64,000 bases of DNA from positions 478,040 to 542,039 of the forward strand of contig NW_017962922.1 of NCBI RefSeq assembly GCF_001661345.1, written 5' to 3'. Position numbers and translations under genes: made by a program. Positions within the stretch are counted from its first letter, which is position 1, and the number at the start of each line of letters is the position of its first letter. The notes beneath the pieces are model-generated. The model was given only the letters and a program-made list of their open reading frames with translations. It did not search any database and had not been told where the DNA came from. The stretch is from Ascoidea rubescens DSM 1968 (lineage: Eukaryota; Ascomycota; Saccharomycetes; Ascoideales; Ascoideaceae). Below are positions 62,226-64,000 of the stretch, in pieces.

Positions 62226-64000
62226 ATGAGTCGTTTTAACTCCTACAACAGTCTTCAAAGACTAAACTCTCTCAACTTTAACCAACAAAATAGATTCTAT
62301 ATTGGTGTCGATGTTGGAACTGGTAGTGCAAGAGCTTGTATTATCGATTCAACTGGTGCCATCCTAAGTATCTGCGAAAAACCAATTATAAGAGAAGAAT
62401 TAAAACCAAACTACATAACTCAATCTTCCAGCGAAATCTGGTCTGCTGTTTGTTATTGTGTTAATTCAATTACAAGAGACTCTCAAATTGATCCAAATTC
62501 AATCTTGGGTATTGGTTTCGACGCTACTTGCTCATTAACTGTTTTAAACTTGGAAAATGACTCTCCAGTAGCTGTTGGTCCTAATTTCAGCAATAACAAT
62601 CAAAATATCATCCTTTGGATGGATCACAGAGCTGAATTGGAGACAAATGAAATCAACTCAACTGACTTCACAGGTTTGAAATATGTTGGTGGTAAAATGT
62701 CAATTGAAATGGAAATCCCAAAGATCAAATGGTTAAAAAACAATTTCCCCAATAATTCAACCTTCAAAAATTGCAATTTTATGGATTTGCCTGATTTTCT
62801 CGTCTATAAAGCAACTGGCATTAATTCAAGATCTTACTGCTCAACAGTCTGCAAACAGGGCCTATTACCAAAGGGTGTTGATAATTCTGTTGATGGTTGG
62901 AATAAAGAGTTTTTGTTAAAAATCAATTTATCTGAATTAGTTGAAAACGATTTTAAATGTCTTGGTGGTTCAACCAATAAAACTGGCATCTTCTATAGCG
63001 CTGGCGAAACTGTTGGCCCATTATCTGAAAAGGCTGCTGAAGAATTGGGGCTAACTACAAATTGTCTAGTAGCTTCTGGTGTCATCGATTGTTACAGTGG
63101 TTGGATTGGTACAATTGCTGCAAAGACTGATTTGGTTATTCCAACTTTGGAGAAACAAAACCACGATCCAAGCTTGAATAATTCAATGGATAAAGCCATT
63201 GGCAGATTGGCTGCTGTTGCTGGTACAAGTACTTGCCATGTTGTTATGTCAAAGGACTCGATTTTCGTTCCTGGTGTTTGGGGTCCTTATAGAGACATTA
63301 TGGCTCCCAATTACTGGCTAGCTGAAGGTGGTCAATCTTGTACTGGTGCTCTATTGGCCCATATTTTAAACACTCATCCTGCTTATGGAGAACTATCAAA
63401 ATTAGCTGACGCTTCAGGTATCTCGAAATTTGACTATTTGAATTCGGTTCTAGAAAGATTAAAATTGGAAAGAAACGAAAGATCAGTGGTCTCATTAGCA
63501 AAACATTTGTTTTTGTATGGTGATTACCATGGTAATAGATCTCCAATTGCTGATCCAAACATGAGAGCTGCCATTATCGGTCAATCAATGGACTCAAGTA
63601 TTGAGGATTTGTCCATCACTTACTTTGCTGCTTGCGAGTTCATCGCTCAACAAACAAGACAGATTGTTGAAGCCATGACTAAAGCTGGCCATCAAATTTC
63701 ATCGATTTTTATGTCTGGTGGTCAATGTCGTAACGGTCTATTAATGAGACTATTAGCTGACTGTGTTGGATTGCCAATTGTTATTCCAAGATATATCGAT
63801 GCAGCGGTTGTTTTCGGTTCAGCTATCCTTGGAGCTGTTGCAGCTGAAGATCATACTGGTTTGAAAAAAGTGCCATCAAGAAAACCAAGGGTCTCTACTC
63901 TGTCTGATAGACCCGGAGCTGTGTCTCCATATACTGCCCCATCTGCTACTGCAAGTGTCACTAATATCTCTGCAATGGCTCCATTAACATTCATTGGACA
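62226..64000 (+). CDS. FGGY-family carbohydrate kinase (YDR109C/ribulokinase type), 3' end outside window
   Basis: The frame from ATG 62226 is open to the window end, giving 591 residues so far; yeast YDR109C is about 715 aa. The N-terminal ATP-fold starts YIGVDVGTGSARACIIDSTG. Further family marks are LGIGFDATCSLTVL, ILWMDHRAELETNEIN, GGKMSIEMEIPKIKWLK, FMDLPDFLVYKATG, SGVIDCYSGWIGTIAAK, AGTSTCHVV, PNYWLAEGGQSCTGALLAHIL and GDYHGNRSPIADP. These are typical of the eukaryotic FGGY clade, whose human member phosphorylates D-ribulose. The part seen uses no CTG codon. The very Thr/Ser/Ala-rich stretch at the end (TAPSATASVTN) may be a lineage-specific insertion. Confidence 0.9.
   Translation, partial: MSRFNSYNSLQRLNSLNFNQQNRFYIGVDVGTGSARACIIDSTGAILSICEKPIIREELKPNYITQSSSEIWSAVCYCVNSITRDSQIDPNSILGIGFDATCSLTVLNLENDSPVAVGPNFSNNNQNIILWMDHRAELETNEINSTDFTGLKYVGGKMSIEMEIPKIKWLKNNFPNNSTFKNCNFMDLPDFLVYKATGINSRSYCSTVCKQGLLPKGVDNSVDGWNKEFLLKINLSELVENDFKCLGGSTNKTGIFYSAGETVGPLSEKAAEELGLTTNCLVASGVIDCYSGWIGTIAAKTDLVIPTLEKQNHDPSLNNSMDKAIGRLAAVAGTSTCHVVMSKDSIFVPGVWGPYRDIMAPNYWLAEGGQSCTGALLAHILNTHPAYGELSKLADASGISKFDYLNSVLERLKLERNERSVVSLAKHLFLYGDYHGNRSPIADPNMRAAIIGQSMDSSIEDLSITYFAACEFIAQQTRQIVEAMTKAGHQISSIFMSGGQCRNGLLMRLLADCVGLPIVIPRYIDAAVVFGSAILGAVAAEDHTGLKKVPSRKPRVSTLSDRPGAVSPYTAPSATASVTNISAMAPLTFIG

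Overview
The window is nuclear DNA from a budding yeast (Saccharomycotina). It is AT-rich, most genes lack introns, a few carry short GT..AG introns with TACTAAC/ACTAAC branch sites, and almost every recognisable protein is a yeast housekeeping orthologue (RAD17, DPS1, VPS10, TOP3, CTF4, TRM8, APC2, DCN1, DOP1, ARP10, BUR6). CTG codons are very rare. In the few well-conserved places where one occurs it sits at a polar alignment position, which hints at a CUG-reassigned lineage (for example Ascoidea/Saccharomycopsis or the Candida/Debaryomyces clade) but does not prove it. The species cannot be fixed from the sequence alone.

Layout. 1-21 kb is gene-poor: an acidic protein with SUMO-interaction-like motifs cut by the left edge, a Utp12-domain ribosome-biogenesis protein (UTP5/UTP9 type), a minimal tandem CCCH zinc-finger protein, an MFS sugar porter, a broken partial copy of RAD17, and an ammonium permease, separated by 2-5 kb intergenic stretches rich in triplet and hexamer repeats. 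21-41 kb is compact: DCN1 (two introns) next to the cullin gene APC2, then TRM8 converging on TOP3 with a 14 bp gap, TOP3/CTF4 sharing a promoter with a cell-cycle box, a head-to-head pair of intron-bearing promethin-like membrane proteins, DOP1, and a mitochondrial membrane protein. 42-64 kb holds a large Asn-Gly repeat GPI cell-wall protein, RAD17, ARP10, a disordered protein, a SCOC/SLO1-like coiled-coil protein, an intron-bearing tRNA-Leu(CAA), DPS1, VPS10, BUR6, and an FGGY carbohydrate kinase cut by the right edge.

The most notable points are: (1) a 413 bp block of RAD17 repeated with 100% identity and inverted 31 kb away, beside diverged flanks; (2) a CTF4 that keeps the trimerising SepB/C-terminal part but has no N-terminal WD40 propeller and no room for one; (3) two divergent promethin-like genes whose first two introns have the same phases; (4) the CTG-codon pattern; (5) a very small TIS11-type protein with a shortened second finger. 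Functional links are limited to genome maintenance (TOP3, CTF4, RAD17), ubiquitin/NEDD8 cullin biology (DCN1, APC2) and Golgi/endosome traffic (DOP1, VPS10, SLO1-like); no operon-like system or mobile element was recognised.
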